Source of the DNA: Artemisia argyi
Lineage: Eukaryota; Streptophyta; Magnoliopsida; Asterales; Asteraceae
DNA: 64,000 bases
Direction: 5' to 3'
Assembly: GCA_030686995.1 (NCBI GenBank)
Contig: CM060680.1
Span: forward strand, 84,565,104-84,629,103
Part shown: piece after piece, positions 22,992-35,200 of the stretch
How positions within the stretch are numbered: position 1 is the first letter of the stretch
Layout: each line of letters starts with the position of its first letter
Program-made: the position numbers and the translations under genes
The notes under the pieces: generated by a model
Told to the model about the DNA's origin: nothing
What the model saw: the letters and a program-made list of their open reading frames with translations, nothing else
The model's database searches: none

Positions 22992-25900
22992 TTTTTTTTT
23001 CTATTTTTTAAGATAAATTTTATATTGCATGTTTATATTTTGTTTTACCTAATTTTATTAATCCCTAAATTTAAATAATAATAATACAGAGTAATAATCA
23101 ACGCTACTACTAGCTACTAAGATTGTGACCACAGTCAATTAGCTGAACACTGTCTCTTTCAAGTTGGCTAAAGTAGAAACATATTGGATAAGTTAAAATT
23201 GCACAAAGAATCTACAAAATATAATGCCTGAACTACGAGTCTATGACAATAATACATTTTTTAATAATCACAAGGCATAGTCATCATCTACAAAAACAAA
23301 AATGCAAAATGGTAAATATAAAAATATATGCAAGTTAACCCAACTATAAAAACATGATTTGACGTTTGTCACAATATATTTTTTGTACTTATTCATTAAA
23401 TAGAAACAATATAAATAGAAAAGCAAATAAAAGAGGTATCAATAGATATGAAGAGCAAAATATGAAGTAATAAGCAGAAGTTAACATAGTTTTTAAGTAA
23501 GAAGCTTTTCAGTAATTGTTGATAACTGAGCTGCAAAGGTTGTTTGGTATTTTTTGTTAGCTCAACAAAGCAAATAAAATTTCTTCGCCGATAAGAAATG
23601 AACCTATGACCTTTCCATGGGAAACAAATTAAATAACTTTACCGCTTTACTTGGCTTGAGTCTATGTTTAGTATAAAAAATATTGAAAAGATTTTCCAGC
23701 AAAATTAAGGATAGTTGTTGTTCATCTAACAATAACTTTACTATAGTCTTGCAAAACTTTTTGAACATTTCTATCAAATATTAATTTTTCTTAACACAAT
23801 GACCACACCACTTCCGGCTTAATCTATTATCTTTTGAAACACATGAAACATGATGAACATTTGCAAGTCGTGAATTAAAATACATACCCCAACTGGAAAC
23901 ATAATCATAAGTTTAATGATTTTATATGCTTTTAAAGATTATCCTTAAAAAAGATGGCTCAGAATTTGGTTGATTATAAGCTTACAATTTCAAGTGTGAC
24001 TAAATTCAAAGCACGTCATCATATTTAGTTTGACACATACAGTGAAATATTTTCTTTTTGAAAAGCGATATGTATTAATATTAAGAAAGTTATATTTGTG
24101 TATATGTTTGGAAATTACAAATTAGTCGACTGAATTTGACTCAAGAAAAAGAAATTCAAAGAAAGTGCGGAAAAGTGATATCAAATTATTTCTTGAGTTT
24201 CACACCAAAAAAGATATTAACTTTCAACCAACACAATCATCATCGTTTCAAAATTTTAGATATTTATAAGTTTTGTTAATAATAAAAAAATCAAGTAAAG
24301 AGTTCATGGATTTCAAAAGCATTCATACACAATTATTCACATGAAGAACATTAATCATGCCACTGCAATCCTTTCCACCAAAATGTATTTCTAATATTTT
24401 ACTAAAATGTATCAAGACTGTAGTTTCTTAAAAGAGAAATGCTACACTCACAAAAACTTTACAAAAAGAAATTCACACACATGTGTAACTTAATTATAAG
24501 GAGTGGAAACAAGAAATAGAAAACTTAATACGATTCTATCGGTACATGTCATTTGACACATGTATATGTAGATTTCTTTTTGTTAAAATTATGTGAGTTT
24601 AGCATTACTCATTACTTAAACCCGATCTTGTTAGATCATCATAAGTATCAATGGAAATCTCAATAAAAACAGAACACGACCTTAACCAAATACGAGTAGT
24701 AGCACGAAGTAATTATAATAAAAGTATATTTTCTTGTTCTAGAGAAAGATGTATTTATTCTGATCAACTGTGTTATTCAGAACGCTAAGGCTAGACTTCT
24801 AGACGAATGTACTAGAGACGGCTCATTAGATTGGAATGGAAAACCGGCGGTAAAAAGAAAAACAGGAGGATGGAAATCCGGCATGCTCTTGCTTGGTATG
24901 TCCATGCGTACTCACTAAAAAATCATGAATAAAAATATGAAATCAATTATACACACATTTTGTGATTTCTGAGTTGTATTTTATAATGCTTGGTTGATGC
25001 AGTAAATGAAGGATTAGCAACACTCGCATTCACAGGAGTGGAAGTGAATATGGTCTTATTTTCAAAATCTGTGTTGAGACAGACAAATGCAGAATCAGCG
25101 AACACGTTTAGCAATTGGATGGGCAGTGTTTACATGTTCTCCCTTTTGGGTGCTTTCCTCAGTGACTCCTATTTGGGAAGATATCTCACTTGTGTCATTT
25201 TCCAAGTTATTTTAACCATTGTAAGTCAATCCTTTACCCAACGTCACAATACTATTCTTAAACTCCTTCGATATCAGTATATCTTGGCATAAGAACATAA
25301 CCTGTCAATAATGACTTCAACCCATTTACTTAAAACATTTTGGCCAGTGTTTCTTTCAAAGGTGCCAAAAGAAAAACTAGCTAAAAGGAAAACATATCAA
25401 ATGAGCTGCATGGATAAAAACTCGAAGTACGCATACAAACTGTTAGAAATCTGATTTGTGAACTCATGTTTTTTAAGACTCTAAAACAGGAACGGAAAAT
25501 ATTTACAGGTTAACCCAACAAGTTTTGATCCATACTATAAAAGCCATTTAGATCCATTGCCAACCCGCCCATCTTATCACCTCGAATTCAAACTTGCACT
25601 TCTTTTTTGTTTCAGGGTTTGATTGCATTGTCACTAACAACTCAAGCTTTTATGTTACAACCCAAAGGTTGTGGTAGAATAGGAGAATTATGCGATGCTC
25701 ATTCACCAGCCGAAACAGCAATGTTCTACCTATCAATCTACTTAATTGCCTTAGGAAATGGAGGTGCCGAGCCCGCCCTTGCTACATTTGGTGCTGATCA
25801 GTTTGATGAGGAAGATCCTGAAGAAAAACAAGCGAAAACAGCATTCTTAAGCTACTTCTATGTTGCCTTGAATCTTGGCTCTTTGATCTCAGAAACATTA

Positions 25901-27418
25901 TTGGTGTACATTGAAACGATGGGAGAGTATGTGGTGGCCTTTTGGATATCTACTCTCTGCGGTTTTATTGCATTGATGGCGGTGGTAAGCGGTAGTATTA
26001 GATACAGGCATTTCAAGCCTTCTGGTAATCCTATCTCGAGGTTCGCTCAAGTCCTTGTGGCTTCTATGAGGAAAATTAAGCTTCAGGTGCCATCTAATGG
26101 AGATGGTCTCTATGAAGATTATTCAAGAGATGATATAGGAACAAGGAGGATATATCACACTAGTGAATTCAAGTAAGTTCTACTTCACCTAAAATTTTGT
26201 TAAAGATTTAGATACCTAGCAGCGTTTTACAAATTCATGGAGAAGGGGTGCACAGACTGTAAACTGGAATTGAACGTGTGATTATCTAATGGTCAAGTAA
26301 TCAGTGTCATAACAGATATGAAAAAACTATATATCCAATGGTAAAATTATATTAGTTATTGATCCCTTCTTTTAATACAATGTTATCAACCTTTACTTCC
26401 ATTCCACAACACACCTCTATTACCTGATAATTGCAACTTCAAAAAAATAAGATCCAAACGGTATAGCTTAGAATCTGTATTAAGGTTGTTTATCTAATTC
26501 TAAATAATTACTTTTACATTATAACTTAAAAAAAGACACATTCAAACACCCTTGGAACATCAGGTAATAAGACTTGTGTTTTTCAGGTTTCTTGATCGTG
26601 CATCTATCAAGACCCCTGATGATGGCGAAAATCTAAACCCGTGGAGACTATGTACCATCACTCAAGTGGAAGAAGTAAAATGTGTACTAAGGCTAATCCC
26701 AATATGGTTATGTACCATATTATCATCTGTCGTTTTCATTCAAATGATTTCACTTTTTGTGGAACAAGGTGCCGCCATGAACAGAAAAATCTCTCATTTT
26801 CACATACCACCAGCAAGCATGACTGTTTTTGACATAGTAAGCACATCGATTTTCATTATTTGCTACGATAAGCTTATTCTACCAATATATGTCAAAATAA
26901 CAAAAAGAAAACCAAACCCGCCTAGTGAGCTACAAAGAATGGGGATTGGACTTGCTATAGCGACAGTGGCAATTATCACAGCAGGTGTAGTAGAACATCA
27001 CAGGCTTAAATATGCAAGTGAAGGACCAAAAGAAACAAGCTCTCTAAGCATATTTTGGCAAACGCCACAATATGTGTTAGTGGGAATAGCCGAAGCATTT
27101 ACGTATGTAGCACAATGGGAATTTTTTGCTGCACAAGTTCCTGATAAGTTGAAAAGTATTGGCCTCGGGTTGTCTATGTGTTCTTCAGCAATGGGGAGTT
27201 ACACTAGTAGTATTATACTATCGGTTGTTATGAAGATTACATCTAAAGATGGAAAGCCTGGGTGGGTACCAGCGAACCTGAATGATGGGCATTTAGATAG
27301 GTTTTTTTTCCTCTGTGCGGGTTTGACTGCACTTAATCTTGTATTGTTTGTATCGTGTGCTAAGAAGTATAAGAATATAGTAGTGGAGAGAAGAGATGAA
27401 GGGCGGGAAATGGATTAA
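21827..27418 (+). CDS. NPF7-like: NRT1/PTR family transporter, NPF7-type (598 aa, five exons)
   Basis: A polytopic plasma-membrane transporter of the NPF/POT family (nitrate, peptide or ion substrates). Exons: 21827-21901, 24781-24895, 25003-25220, 25616-26172, 26587-27418, all with GT-AG borders and matching phases; the total is 1,797 bp. Diagnostic segments are ECTRDGSLDWNGKPA, NEGLATLAFTGVEVN, GADQFDEEDP, SYFYVALNLGSL, the FKFLDRA join of exons 4 and 5, NPWRLCTITQVEEVKC and GHLDRFFFL. These resemble NRT1.5/NRT1.8 (NPF7.3/NPF7.2). The proton-coupling motif ExxE[K/R] of most NPFs is not kept: residues 66-70 read EGLAT, as in NPF7-type proteins. Exon 1 (25 codons) is the least certain part, as intron 1 is 2.9 kb. 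Substrate cannot be read from sequence. Confidence 0.88.
23530..23670 (-). mobile_element. Possible SINE-like tRNA-related segment
   Basis: On the minus strand the order is GCCAAGTAAAGCGG (box A-like), then AGGTTCATTTC about 45 bases on (box B-like), then an unrelated tail. This is the layout of plant SINE heads. Both boxes are degenerate and no target duplication was found, so the call is tentative. Confidence 0.3.
24435..24610. mobile_element. MITE with about 45 bp terminal inverted repeats in the NPF intron
   Basis: The left arm reads AGAAATGCTACACTCACA... and includes ACAAAAAGAAAT. The right arm, reverse-complemented, reads GAGTAATGCTAAACTCACA and also includes ACAAAAAGAAAT. The arms match over roughly 45 bases with few gaps. 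Total length is about 175 bp. No clear target duplication, so the superfamily is unassigned. It ends about 170 bp before exon 2. Confidence 0.62.
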
Positions 27419-27424
27419 TAAATG

Positions 27425-28085
27425 GCCATGGTTCTTGCTGTAATAAGAAACAAAGTGATAGAAATATAACAAGTGATATTACAGTATATGGTAGCTTGTC
27501 TTATTATCAAATTTACTTCTAACTGTAACCCATAAGAATGAGACTTTTAATCTTTATTCTAAGCTGATAAGAACGGCCTAACTAGGTAAATCATGATGAC
27601 ATGCTAGTAAATTACGACCAGACTTTTCTGTGACATGTCGCTAATGAGAGAAACTTAACATACCTTATTATCGCGCGGGTACCCTGTAATAAAATTTGCG
27701 GCGATGAATATCTCGAATTTTTGTTTCGGGTTGTTGGATCTCATATTTTTATTTTGGAAGCTTAATATACTGTATATCGTGGTTAAAATGTTGCATTTAT
27801 TTATTTATTTTTGTGAATGAGTGTTTTTAATTGTGTATTAATTGAATTAATAGTTTTTTTTAAAGGGTGGAAGCTGAATTATATTGTACATTGTGTTTAA
27901 ATAGTTATACTATTAGGTGAATGAGTGTTTTTAATAGTGTATTAATTGTATTAGATTAATAGTATTATTTTTTTTAGTTTTATGTGTGCTTTAAATATTT
28001 GTGAACTATGTTTTATAAGTAGTATTTACTTAAAGTCTAATTTAGGAAATCTTAAAACAATTAAAACTGTTGCTTTGAGGGATTT
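27425..28085. other. NPF 3' flank and intergenic DNA
   Basis: AATAAA overlaps the NPF stop (27417-27422), and other A/T-rich signals follow within 60 bases, so the 3' UTR is probably short. The rest has no supportable feature. A CGCGCGGGTACC stretch at 27673 recalls Helitron ends but lacks a CTRR terminus. Confidence 0.4.
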
Positions 28086-28424
28086 GAGGGGGTATTTGGA
28101 TTTGACAGTAAAAACTGTTGTTTGGTTTGAAAAAATTACTGTTAACTTTTAGTATAAATCCGGATAATTGGGCATGTGCAATTCCTTACTTCATCCACTG
28201 GTTTTCTGAATTTATCTCACTTTTGTGGGCCCATGCAAATTTTCATCCACTCATTATTTTTTTGTTATATTTTATGTAACTAATTTTAATTTTAATATAT
28301 ATTTTAATTTATAATATATTTTTAAATATTATTTTCTCTCTCTTACATTAAATCCAAATTCAAATCCTAAATCAAATTTAAATCCTAATCATAAACCCAT
28401 CTACAAACCAAACGGGCCCTAATA
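28086..28424. mobile_element. Possible MITE with TTTGG-type termini
   Basis: The left end GGGGGTATTTGGATTTG and the right end, reverse-complemented AGGGCCCGTTTGGTTTG, form imperfect inverted repeats around a very AT-rich body of about 340 bp. Such termini are common in plant MITEs. No convincing target duplication is seen, so the borders are approximate. Confidence 0.38.
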
Positions 28425-28744
28425 AGAGATCTTAAACCCGTTATAAGTAGTATAAATAAGTACATTCACAAACAAAATTGAAAATATGAAGGATTTAATG
28501 AGTAAACCAAAGATGATTACCCAAAGCAGACAGGGAAAATTCCATAAGAAGGAAATGTAACTTGCAAGATAGCATAATTTGGTAATTTTATTTTTGGTCC
28601 TAATTGTACATATTCCACTATAACTACTAGACTAGCACATTTAACAAACTGTGCTTTCCAGATTGAGACAGGAACAAGGTTATATATCAAATTAGACCAT
28701 CTTGAATGATATGTTGATATTTTTAAGAATGAGACCAAAAATGT

Positions 28745-29000
28745 TATTCCGTCCCAAAATATAAGTCTATTTTGATTTTTAAGGTCTTTTTACTCCAACT
28801 TTGACCTTAATTATTTTGTTCTCGTGTTGTATAATATTTGATGCAAAATATATAAATGAACTTATGTTTTAAATGCATTTTCATTGGTATACTTTTCATC
28901 AAATATTATATAACACGAAACAAAATAATTAAATACAAGGTGGGAAAGAAAAAACTTTGAAAAATCAGAAATGGACTTATATTTTGAGACGGAGGAAGTA
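28745..29000. mobile_element. Stowaway-type MITE next to arginase A (empty site in B)
   Basis: The left end is TATTCCGTCCCAAAATATAAGTC. The right end, reverse-complemented, is TACTTCCTCCGTCTCAAAATATAAGTC, so the left arm has lost a few terminal bases. It is flanked by TA. The paralogous site beside arginase B reads ...GTTACCTTTTATGC without it (about 56339-56350), against GTTA[element]TACCTTTTATGC here. The insertion is therefore precise and later than the gene duplication. Confidence 0.88.
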
Positions 29001-29130
29001 CCTTTTATGCAACCACTCCTTTATATTGGCACAAAGGGTGTTACTAGATTGAGCATGATTAATCATTAAGATGGTTTGCACTATACAATTAAACAAAGCA
29101 ATAATCCAACACACTAATTCAGGACAAGCT

Positions 29131-29262
29131 ACATTTGGGTTTATTGAACAGCATCTTGATTACACATCTTGACTAAGAAAGATCTAGTGATCTTTATTGA
29201 ACATCTTGATTACACATCTTGATTACATTTGGGTTTATTGAACAACATCTTGATTACACATC
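29131..29262 (-). repeat. Local repeats in the arginase A 3' UTR
   Basis: A 38 bp unit (ACATTTGGGTTTATTGAACA... to ...GATTACACATC) occurs at 29131-29168 and 29225-29262 with one mismatch. A shortened third copy lies between them (about 29191-29219). Copy B of the gene has only one such unit (56456-56493), so the expansion is specific to A. Confidence 0.82.
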
Positions 29263-29286
29263 AAACACAAAGCATAGTGAGACTAC

Positions 29287-32200
29287 TTATTTTGATATTT
29301 TAGCAGTTAACTCTCTTACCAATTTAGCAGCAACCATAGCAGTTATTCCACTCATTCCATCAACAGGATCGCGTTGTGGATTGAACTCAACTACATCTGC
29401 AGCAACAATATCACCTTGAAGATTGTGAAGGATGTTGAGAACATCTCTGAATGAAAGACCTCCGGGCTCAATATGGGAAACACCAGGAGCAAATGCAGGG
29501 TCGAGACAGTCTACGTCTATTGAAATATACACTCCCTTTACCCCCTCTCCAAGTTTCTGAAATAAAAAACAGCGATCAACAGTCTATTGGAGGTTTGTGA
29601 TCATATAAAGTGACAAGTGCGCGCGCGCGCGCACACACACACAAATATGTAAGAGATGAGAGGCGTAAAATACCAGATTCTCCAGAAAGTCGCGATCTTT
29701 TGAAAATGTGCGCATTTCATATTGTTCAACTCCAAATCTTTTCCCTTGCTCACGTCCTTCCCTATTTATTGATCTAATACCAACCTAAAAGAGGAAAGAA
29801 ATATGGACATAACTCTATTTATATGTAAGATCTTATCGAAACGGCATAGAATGCAATTATGGAGGAACACATAGTAATGATCAAGAAATGTCGGTTTGCT
29901 TCATAAAAAAAGTTTTTTAAATATAATAAGGAAATTTGAACCCAACTTTTATAAACTAATTTACTTGCTATATACTAGTCCGTAAATTACTAGTGAAAAC
30001 TCATATTTCAAACAAACTAGCATGCATTATCATATAAGTATGTCTTTACTTTCTATCCTTGCTTATTATCATCCTTTCTAGAGGTGGAAATTAAGCGAGT
30101 TGGGTAATTAGTTAAAATGGGCAACTTTTTGTACAGATACCGATCTGCTTGTGTAGACCCTAAACAATATTTAACGTTTCCATTAGCAATTAGAGAATCA
30201 AATGTGATTACAAAACTTAAACTATTCAATCAAATGATATTGAGCATGTTTCCCATCTCTTCTCAAGAAACAAGTCCCAATGAAGAATGTTCCATAAAAA
30301 AGGAAGGACGGCCACTCTTGTTCATTTTTAATAAAATGTACATATGGCAGGAAGGTGCCGGACAATTTAAGAGGCAATTAGCAATAATTTTTCTGTGGAA
30401 GTATAGATCTGTAGCCCGTTCTAGGTCTTTAACCGAAAACCTCGCGTTCATGATATCTACATTCAATTGTGCCCCGGAGAAACGGTCAGTTAAATTTGAC
30501 TAAAAGACTTTCATACTATAGAGATTGGTTCGTCGGGCTTTATATTCATTTTTTATTTATTTGAATTTTATATTAATTTTTTTCAAGAACAAGTTCCGTC
30601 TCCACTGGATCTGTTCCCAGGAGTACCCTCAAAAAAGGAACCTTTAACTAATTTCAATAATACTCTGACCTTTTAAAAAGCATACTTTAGAAAGAATAAA
30701 AATTATGCATAAAAAACCATTTCAGCGACTTTTATTTGACCGGTTAGAGATAAAACATAACCTAAATTGACCCATCAATAGCTAAGTGGATTAAAGTTGC
30801 GACCTCTAAATTCCTTTCACATTAACATCCAGATCCAAGAATACAAAAGTAGTACCTGTAAAAGGCGGCGAGCATAACCACCCTCCATGATTCGAGCAAA
30901 AGAAGATGCATGTGAATACTTGTTTCCTTCAAAAGCATCATAGATGTCAGGATGTGCATCAAGATGAAGGAGATCTACAGGCCCTCCCAGCTTCTCAGAC
31001 ACAGCTCTTACTACTGGATATGATATTGAATGGTCACCCCCTAAAACTAATGGGCGCAATGGACTCTGCAAAAAGAGATCGCTTACAATTTGACTGTTAA
31101 TCAAACGTCCGAAATCAATTTCATTAATGACACATATCGTGTTCCCAAAAGTGATGGTGCAAACTTCTAATGTACACAGTGTTAAATATATGGATAAATA
31201 TTAATACGTAAATGTCTAGTATCGAACCCGAGACCTCGAGATTGCACACTTTACAAACAAGAATAATGAATAATAAATATATATATGTTAAACGTATCGT
31301 ATATATATATTTATAAAACACTTAATGGACTAAATGGTCGTTAGTTATTAACCGTATGGACTAACTATCATTAGTATTGAAAGATAAGGACTAGAGTGTA
31401 ACTTGGGTGTCAAGAAGGATCTAGAATCCCTTGTGGGATGCTATGGCCGGTCGAACAAGGGTGGGTCAAGCCCAACCCATGTTTGCTTGGTCACCAAGAA
31501 ATCCTCTAGTATATATACAAGGCCAAGGATTAGGGTTTCACATCTTTTGTGCACACACTCTAACCCTAAATCTTGTTTTCTTTCTTTGCTTCTTGTGGCC
31601 GATCGACTCATCCCCAACCTTAGGGTTTGGATCGATTTTCCATGAGCTAAAACATTAGTGTTTTGTTTACTTGCAACAAACCTTTATTCGTTGGTAGTTT
31701 GTGTGTACAAGAACGAGGTAATTACTTACTTTAGTAATTATCAAGGGATCGATTAACAAAACGGTAAGGGGTTAATCATTGATCCATATAAACCCTAATT
31801 AGGGTTCTTCATATTGTTAAAGACAATTGCTTTTTATTCTTGTTCGGGCTAGAATCACCACGGTACGTTCTTATTTATGTTTTAGTTAATATTTATGTGT
31901 TATACTTGATCCTACGCTTCCGCATACGTGTGCACTTTGATTTATATGATTGTCATGGTTATTGAATTCTAACAGTGGCATCACGAGCCATGTATAACAT
32001 GTAATTGATTACTAAAACGTAATAAAAACCGGATCTTTAATTGTTTTAGATACATGTTTTTTTTTATCTAGGGTTTTTCCTATTTTTTTTTTCTAAAAAT
32101 TTCGAAACCCTAACCCTAATTTTGGGGGGGGGGTCGATTTTCCCATGAAACCCTAATTAGGGTTTTGTGGTTTTCTTGATTATGTGTAATCACTAGAAAC

Positions 32201-35200
32201 CCTAGGTCATTAACCGGTTAATTGAACGTATCTTGTGACCTAATTGCTAATTGTTAGGTTTTATCCGTGACTTACATGCATGTTCGTCATGGATCTTGTT
32301 TTGTTTTATTTATCACATGTTTAGATAGATCTTTAATTGGGGAAGACTCCAATATATATTAAAATCAATTTTATATGCTATGTGGTGTGTTTTTAGCTTT
32401 GGCCTACGCAATTGATTCGTCAATGTATGTGGCTCACCTCCATTAAGAGGTGAAGGCCTTAGTTGATTACATGCGTTTTATACCTAGAATTGATTTTATT
32501 AGGATCTTTTCTAATACGGTTTGCATGTGGCTAATTGTTTCACTTATATTATTATTGTTTGTTTGATTTTCTTTGCTACTTGTTTTATTGTTTTTTAGTT
32601 GGACTTGATGTAAGCAATAAAAGGGTGTTTTCATAAAGAAAATTAATACGGACTAATAATTGTGAAACCCTAAAGTGATAAAGTAAGAATCTTGCAAAGG
32701 TCTTATGACAATCGTGGTCCGATTCGCACGGTAATCAGCTCCCAGTCGAGACTAGCAAAATTCAAACTTTATTACTATTTTGAAATTGAATCCATAAAAT
32801 TTTGCTTGAATGATGTTTTGTGCAAATATGCTTTTAAAATTAAGTCTTTTAAGATGATATTCATAACCGTGATTTGAAGGCTTAGAAAAGAGCCTTAGAG
32901 TCTGCCTTGGTTATCACAATCTTGAATATGTCTTAAACGAATTACTTTTAAAATCATCATTGTAGAAAGTCATCTTAGGGTTTTGGCATAAACCTCAAGT
33001 AAAACTTTGTGTATTAATTTCACGAATTGGATATAAAAAGTTTTTATGAAAACTTGTGTTATAAAGATGAGTGCATGCATCTTTGTACATAATTTTGATT
33101 GACATATCAAAAATTAATACCCTTAATAATTTAAGTTACATGCCATCTAACTAAAAGAAACACTTGAAGTTATTATTTAGTAAACGTGAGACGCAGGCTA
33201 AATTTTAATGACAAGGTAAATTTCCGAGTATGCGTGAGACCACACATGGAGAATTTGCAGTTTCTAAGTTAGACGACTTAATTAAGTTGATGCGTGAGAC
33301 CTAGAACTTAAGGCATGAGATGGGATGAAACATGCTTACAAGGCAAATTGATGAATCAATTTGATGTAAATCCCATAATGATCTAGGAATTGGAAATCTT
33401 GTTTGCCAATTATTGTTCGACAGATTACTATCTTTTGTACTTTCACCACTAGCAGATCAACTGATGTGGTGAAACTATGTAAAGTTAGATCCTAGATTTT
33501 CAAGAAAATTAGTTGGTTATATGAATATAGCCTTGGGTATTATATTTTCTTGGAAATATAAATTATCGAAAATACTAAAATTGAATTTTGTAAATTCTTT
33601 AACTGTATTAATGCAACTCAAAAACGTAAACGTAAGTTATTCTTTTAATTGATCTACACCCGCTTGGGTTTTTGGTTAGAGTCAATATTTACAAAAGAAT
33701 AAATATAGTCTTCTTTCCATTACGAGAAGTGTGAGACTTAAATCCTATTCCTTTTCATGAATGAGAAAGGTATAATAGGACGATTAGAATTGTCTAAATT
33801 CTAAATACATAACTCATAGCAAACTTTAATAGTAAGAGTATATGCACCTTATGAGTTATTAAATTAGAAACTAGACTGATTACTGCATAATGGTAAAAGA
33901 CAAATTAGATTATTTTATCTAGTTGTTTTGATTTGACCATTTAAAGATACTACATACAATTGTTGGTATGGTAGATCTATACAGGAAGAAATTGCATGCC
34001 CAACTTTTTCAAGTTAATAATTTGAAATGTGATGAATCACATTTATGTAGTAGATTACATCCTTTTATAACCTATATAATTGTTTGAATGGGTTTTCTTA
34101 AAAGATGTAGGAAAGTAAATAGTACACTATTTCTTTCACTAATTAATGAAACATTTACAATGTTGTCAAATTTAGTGGGAGTATTGTGTTCTTATGAATG
34201 AATAAGGGACTATTATTATGTTCTCTAATTCAGTGGGAGTTACAAGACTTATTGTCTTGATTGTAACTTAGATTATCTTTTGAATATCTCAAGGTAATTA
34301 CTTTCCAAATATAGACACTAATAATTTCAAGGATAGTCATGTACGTTTCCTTGATTGATTGAGTAACTCTATATCTACTAGTTATGCTAATGACACAAAT
34401 CATATTGTTCACATTAACAAACGCGTGCGTGTTGTTTATATGATACATGGTGTTGTACCATGCACAAGTGGGAGAAATCTACATTGTGTGCAAGGTACAA
34501 CACATAAGAATATGATTCAAAGGATTCTCTTAACTGCAAGTAAGAGATTATAATTCTAATTAGATTAATACATCTAATCTTAGAAACACTTGGTGTTGAA
34601 ATTTAGTAAACGTGAGACGCAGGCTAAATATTAACAACAAGGTGAATTTCCATGTATGCGTGAGACCAACATGGATAATTTACAGTTTCTAAATTAGACA
34701 TCTATTAGAACATGTGTCAATAACGATACTACTTCAATAATTATGTATTCTTAGAATGACATAAATAAACATGAAGTAGTGTGTTAACTTGAAAATATTA
34801 TTGAAACCAAATGATGGTGTTCATGGTTACTTTAATTATACATGTTTGTATAGTTATAAACATGAAGTCTTCTAAGTATTACAAGACTTATAATTAAGTA
34901 AGACGTTAGCTTGTTATGGTCTTTTAAGACATATACAAGAAGTCATTGAGTTGATCAATGATTAATAACGAATAGTGGGATTATAACACGTTTATGTTTT
35001 AATGCGACATAAACATGAAGTGACTTGATTAAAAAGTACTTGTGTTATAAAGCATGCAGTTGGCTTGAAAATACTATTATACCATTAAGTTGATTTAGTT
35101 GATAAATAGACAAGCTAAAAGATATATGGTTATCTTACATATTGTTTGATTGCCTTACAATATTACTTCTAATGAAATACTACAAGTATGTTGTGTGTTC

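Larger units (their letters stand above)
21902..24780 (+). other. Intron 1 of the NPF gene (2,879 bp) with repeats
   Basis: Begins GTACTT and ends TTATTCAG. It holds a run of 40 T (22947-22986) followed by a T-rich stretch, a weak tRNA-related SINE-like segment near 23530-23670, and a MITE at 24435-24610. No coding sequence is seen in it. Confidence 0.7.

Noticed and set aside
27671..27695. CGCGCGGGTACC stretch resembling a Helitron end
   Set aside because: No CTRR terminus follows and no partner end was found.
28517..28738. 73-codon minus frame ending next to the MITE
   Set aside because: Protein-like in composition, but I recognise no family and see no exon borders; a database search would be needed.
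30117..30503. 128-codon plus frame and overlapping minus frame in arginase A intron 4
   Set aside because: Intronic, absent from copy B, no recognisable domain and no splice or promoter context.
31217..31240. tRNA-like GGGTTCGATAC (minus strand) in the LTR
   Set aside because: Only a B-box-like match; no acceptor stem or anticodon arm, and the sequence repeats in the other LTR.
31403..31658. Paired 75-80 codon open frames, repeated identically at 38209-38464
   Set aside because: They lie at the same offset in both LTRs of one element; the repetition comes from the LTRs and no domain is present.
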